DNA of 8,912 nt from Actinomycetota bacterium (GTDB lineage: Bacteria; Actinomycetota; Aquicultoria; Aquicultorales; Aquicultoraceae): NCBI GenBank assembly GCA_030017355.1, contig JASEIR010000045.1:4858-13769 (forward strand). Reading direction: 5' to 3'. The translations under genes and the position numbers were made by a program. The notes under the pieces were generated by a model. It was given only the letters and a program-made list of their open reading frames with translations. It made no database searches and was not told the DNA's origin. Positions 7,581 to 8,912 of this stretch are shown here, one piece after another (within the stretch, counting starts at the first letter, position 1; each line of letters opens with the position of its first letter).

Positions 7581-7606
7581 GGATGGAGGGCTCACGCCCT
7601 CCGTCC
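7581..7606 (+). terminator. Strong GC-rich hairpin after the secreted-protein gene, possible terminator
   Basis: GGATGGAGGGC pairs with GCCCTCCGTCC through an 11-bp stem with one G-T pair and a TCAC loop, 20 bp after the stop. The following bases are TCCTTCACTATT rather than a T-run, so termination strength is uncertain. It also marks the joint beyond which the hicA remnant begins, so it could instead be a REP-like palindrome. Confidence 0.55.
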
Positions 7607-7607
7607 T

Positions 7608-7699
7608 CCTTCACTATTGCAGGTCATATGAATGATGATTTGGCACAGGGAACCTTAAATAGCATTTATAAGCAAGCTAAGCTTAAGGAGGATAAATAG
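7608..7699 (+). pseudogene. hicA: 3' remnant of HicA-type toxin gene
   Basis: The last roughly 29 codons of a hicA-like gene end in TAG at 7697-7699. The peptide FTIAGHMNDDLAQGTLNSIY followed by KQAKLKEDK matches the C-terminal half of HicA, where a conserved histidine precedes DL-x-x-GTL-x-SI-x-KQA. HicA toxins are small mRNA interferases with a double-stranded-RNA-binding fold, normally about 60-80 residues. Here the N-terminal half is missing and coding similarity begins right after the hairpin at 7581-7606. It is followed directly by the hicB ATG (TAGATG), the usual hicAB order and spacing. The family call comes from the peptide pattern plus the adjoining hicB; it cannot be functional. 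Confidence 0.7.
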
Positions 7700-7846
7700 A
7701 TGTATCGTTTTCTCGTTATAATTGAGAAAGCAGATGATAATTACTCGGCCTATTCACCGGATTTGCCAGGATGTTTTGCTACCGGTAATCATAAGCTTTG
7801 CGCTCTTGTCTTGCTTGATTGGAAGCAGCCAACATTGACCGCTTAA
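7700..7846 (+). pseudogene. hicB: 5' remnant of HicB-type antitoxin gene, truncated by a transposase insertion
   Basis: ATG 7700 has a strong AAGGAGG at 7685-7691. The first 30 residues, MYRFLVIIEKADDNYSAYSP followed by DLPGCFATGN, are the classic HicB N-terminus (partial RNase-H-like fold with PDLPGC). After about 7789 the similarity ends and the frame runs 18 unrelated codons to TAA at 7844-7846. HicB normally continues for 40-110 more residues with a helix-turn-helix or ribbon-helix-helix DNA-binding end, which is absent here and not found further right. The break coincides with the 3' end of the reverse-strand transposase gene, so insertion of that gene probably destroyed it. The fragment still has a good translation start, so a short peptide could be made. 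Confidence 0.8.
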
Positions 7847-8446
7847 GCCCACCCCCGGTAAATTCAGGCCGCTTGCCGCGAAAGATCCCATCATGCATGA
7901 ATTCAGCAAGTTTTCTTCTGGCAACGGAGGGGTCTGTGGAAAAGTACGAAAGGGTCGCTTCTGTCTCAAGCCAGGACTGCTTGGCATTGCCTGCGAGAGC
8001 CGAGTATCCAGAAAACGGCCAACTTGAAAGTGTAGTAAGATCAGTGACTATGCCACTTCGCAAAGAATTTAAGTGAATGTAGCGAATAAGCTCAAGAAGG
8101 TATGCGTCTTCATCTACTATGATGGATTTATAGCGATTCTGAAAAAAAATGTCCGCATCGCTTATGCCGACGGTTAAAATAGACGGCATAGCCTATCAAT
8201 AGCCGGCGCATAAACGTAGAAAGCTTCATATTAAGGGTTCTAATAAGAATGTGAACATGATTTGGCATCAGCGCAAACGCATACATGATAAAATTATCGC
8301 TCGGAGTGCTTGGATATTAGATTAGATATTAGATCAAGAAAATGATTGTAATCATTTGCGTCTTTAAAGATCTCTCTTCGCTCAATCCCCAAGCAGATCA
8401 CATGATATGCAAGCCCGGGTATGTCGATACGTGGACCTCTTGGCAT
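7779..8446 (-). pseudogene. REP-associated tyrosine (Y1, HUH) transposase, frameshifted
   Basis: On the reverse strand ATG 8446 opens MPRGPRIDIPGLAYHVI, the standard start of the IS200-like/REP-associated transposase family. The frame continues through LDLISNLISKHS, then shifts near 8290-8310 to reach YAFALMPNHVHILIRTL with the HUH metal-binding histidines (HVH, codons 8259-8251). It continues MRRLLIGYAVYFNRR and then shifts in an 8-base A run at 8142-8149; one base fewer gives GHFFQNRYKSI. After this come VDEDAYLLELIRYIHLNSLR, a usual HLNPLRAG box here HLNSLRSG, and a tail rich in FTGGGLKRS. The repaired length of about 222 residues is normal. It stops at TAG 7781-7779 inside hicB-derived sequence. 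These enzymes nick single-stranded DNA at palindromic ends. This copy is inactive unless the A run is variable or misread. Confidence 0.88.
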
Positions 8447-8534
8447 GATATAAGACTATCGCTTATTAAGTTGGCTGTCAATGATATGCTTAAGTATGCT
8501 TGTATACATTTACAGTTTTTGAGAATCGAGAGAA

Positions 8535-8858
8535 TCCAAGCTACGTCCCCTTTAGCAGGAGAAGGGAGCCGAAGATATTGATGCTATCGTTACAGGTGAG
8601 GGTGAGCTAACTGTCCCAGAGATAATAGACAACCTCGAGCAAGAGAAAAGCCTTCTTGGTGTGGAAGGCGTTATATACAGAAATAAGGACGGCATTATAA
8701 GAAACCCCCCAAGGCCTTTAATTACCGATCTCGACTCTATCCCCTTTCCTGCCAGAGAACTTCTAGGTGATAAGAACTTATATATTCCCCCGCCTGCAAC
8801 TTACAAAAGAAAACCCGTTGCAGTTATGATGACCTCTCGAGGATGTAATCGCAGATGA
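8535..8858 (+). pseudogene. B12-binding radical SAM protein, internal fragment
   Basis: From about 8571 the frame reads DIDAIVTGEGELTVPEIIDN, then VEGVIYRNKDGIIRNPPRPL, DLDSIPFPARELL and PVAVMMTSRGCNRR. This is the linker between the cobalamin-binding Rossmann domain and the radical SAM barrel in B12-dependent radical SAM proteins (GEGE, PRPLI-DLDSIPFPAR, TSRGC). The preceding frame gives ATSPLAGE, so a one-base shift near 8555-8570 joins the end of the B12-binding domain. About 100 upstream residues are missing, the space being taken by the transposase. TGA at 8856-8858 falls where the second cysteine of the CxxxCxxC cluster motif is expected after TSRGCNRR, so only the first cluster cysteine is present. 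It is non-functional as seen; the substrate class cannot be told. Confidence 0.82.
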
Positions 8859-8865
8859 AGTGCTC

Positions 8866-8878
8866 GGTGCCTGGCACC
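8866..8878. repeat. Short perfect palindrome GGTGCC-T-GGCACC
   Basis: Six-base arms around a single T. It sits eight bases after the stop that ends the radical SAM fragment and may mark the joint with foreign sequence. Palindromes of this form are common as dispersed repeats and as recognition hairpins for REP-associated transposases; a link to the transposase in this window is inference. The remaining bases to the window end show no gene I can support. Confidence 0.4.
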
Positions 8879-8912
8879 AATATGGGGGAAAAGTTGACAA
8901 GAGGAAAGATTC

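Noticed and set aside
8313..8334. GATATTAGAT direct repeat 12 bp apart, resembling iterons
   Set aside because: It lies inside the reverse-strand transposase coding sequence and encodes the natural peptide LDLISNLISK; only two copies.
8856..8858. TGA as selenocysteine in the radical SAM cluster motif
   Set aside because: The next cysteine after the TGA is four codons on, not three as CxxxCxxC requires. No SECIS-like hairpin was evident, and the frame stops again soon after.
1..8912. CRISPR array, tRNA or rRNA genes
   Set aside because: No regularly spaced repeats, cloverleaf-like segments or rRNA-like conserved runs were found on either strand by eye.

Overview
The window looks like a chromosomal segment from an anaerobic, Gram-positive-type bacterium of moderate GC content. 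The clues are strong AGGAGG-like ribosome sites, GTG/TTG starts, an integral-membrane LuxR regulator of the kind common in Coriobacteriia and some Clostridia, a secreted FIMAH-type protein, and a REP-associated transposase. The lineage is inference: Actinomycetota-like or clostridial relatives fit best, and nothing here fixes the species.

Left part (1-2811) is intact. Three genes read rightward in a tight run: the C-terminal part of a MacB/LolD-type ABC ATPase (cut by the window edge), its FtsX/MacB-like permease (start overlapping the ATPase stop), and a secreted subtilisin-family protease with signal peptide, propeptide and complete catalytic residues. They probably form one operon.

Middle (2853-4125) is an IS3-family insertion sequence in reverse orientation with 25-bp imperfect terminal inverted repeats. 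Both transposase frames are frameshifted, although the DDE residues and the A6G slippery heptamer with a downstream hairpin are still readable. It is a dead element.

Right part (4126-8912) is a graveyard of recognisable but broken genes. In order: a short orphan coding remnant; a membrane-domain LuxR regulator with three frameshifts; a secreted propeller/Ig-like/FIMAH protein with one in-frame TAG and one frameshift; a GC-rich hairpin; a hicA 3' remnant joined to a hicB 5' remnant; a REP-associated HUH transposase (reverse strand, two frameshifts) lying in hicB; and a B12-binding radical SAM fragment with one frameshift that stops at the FeS-cluster motif, next to a short GGTGCC palindrome.

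The striking feature is the contrast. About 2.8 kb on the left has no disruption, while almost every gene after the insertion sequence has one or more indels or stops. This could be real decay of a mobile-element-rich region or a local sequence-quality problem, and the window alone cannot decide. No tRNA, rRNA, CRISPR array or clearly new intact system was seen. The most distinctive pieces are the ABC-permease-subtilase run and the broken membrane-LuxR regulator next to a secreted propeller protein.
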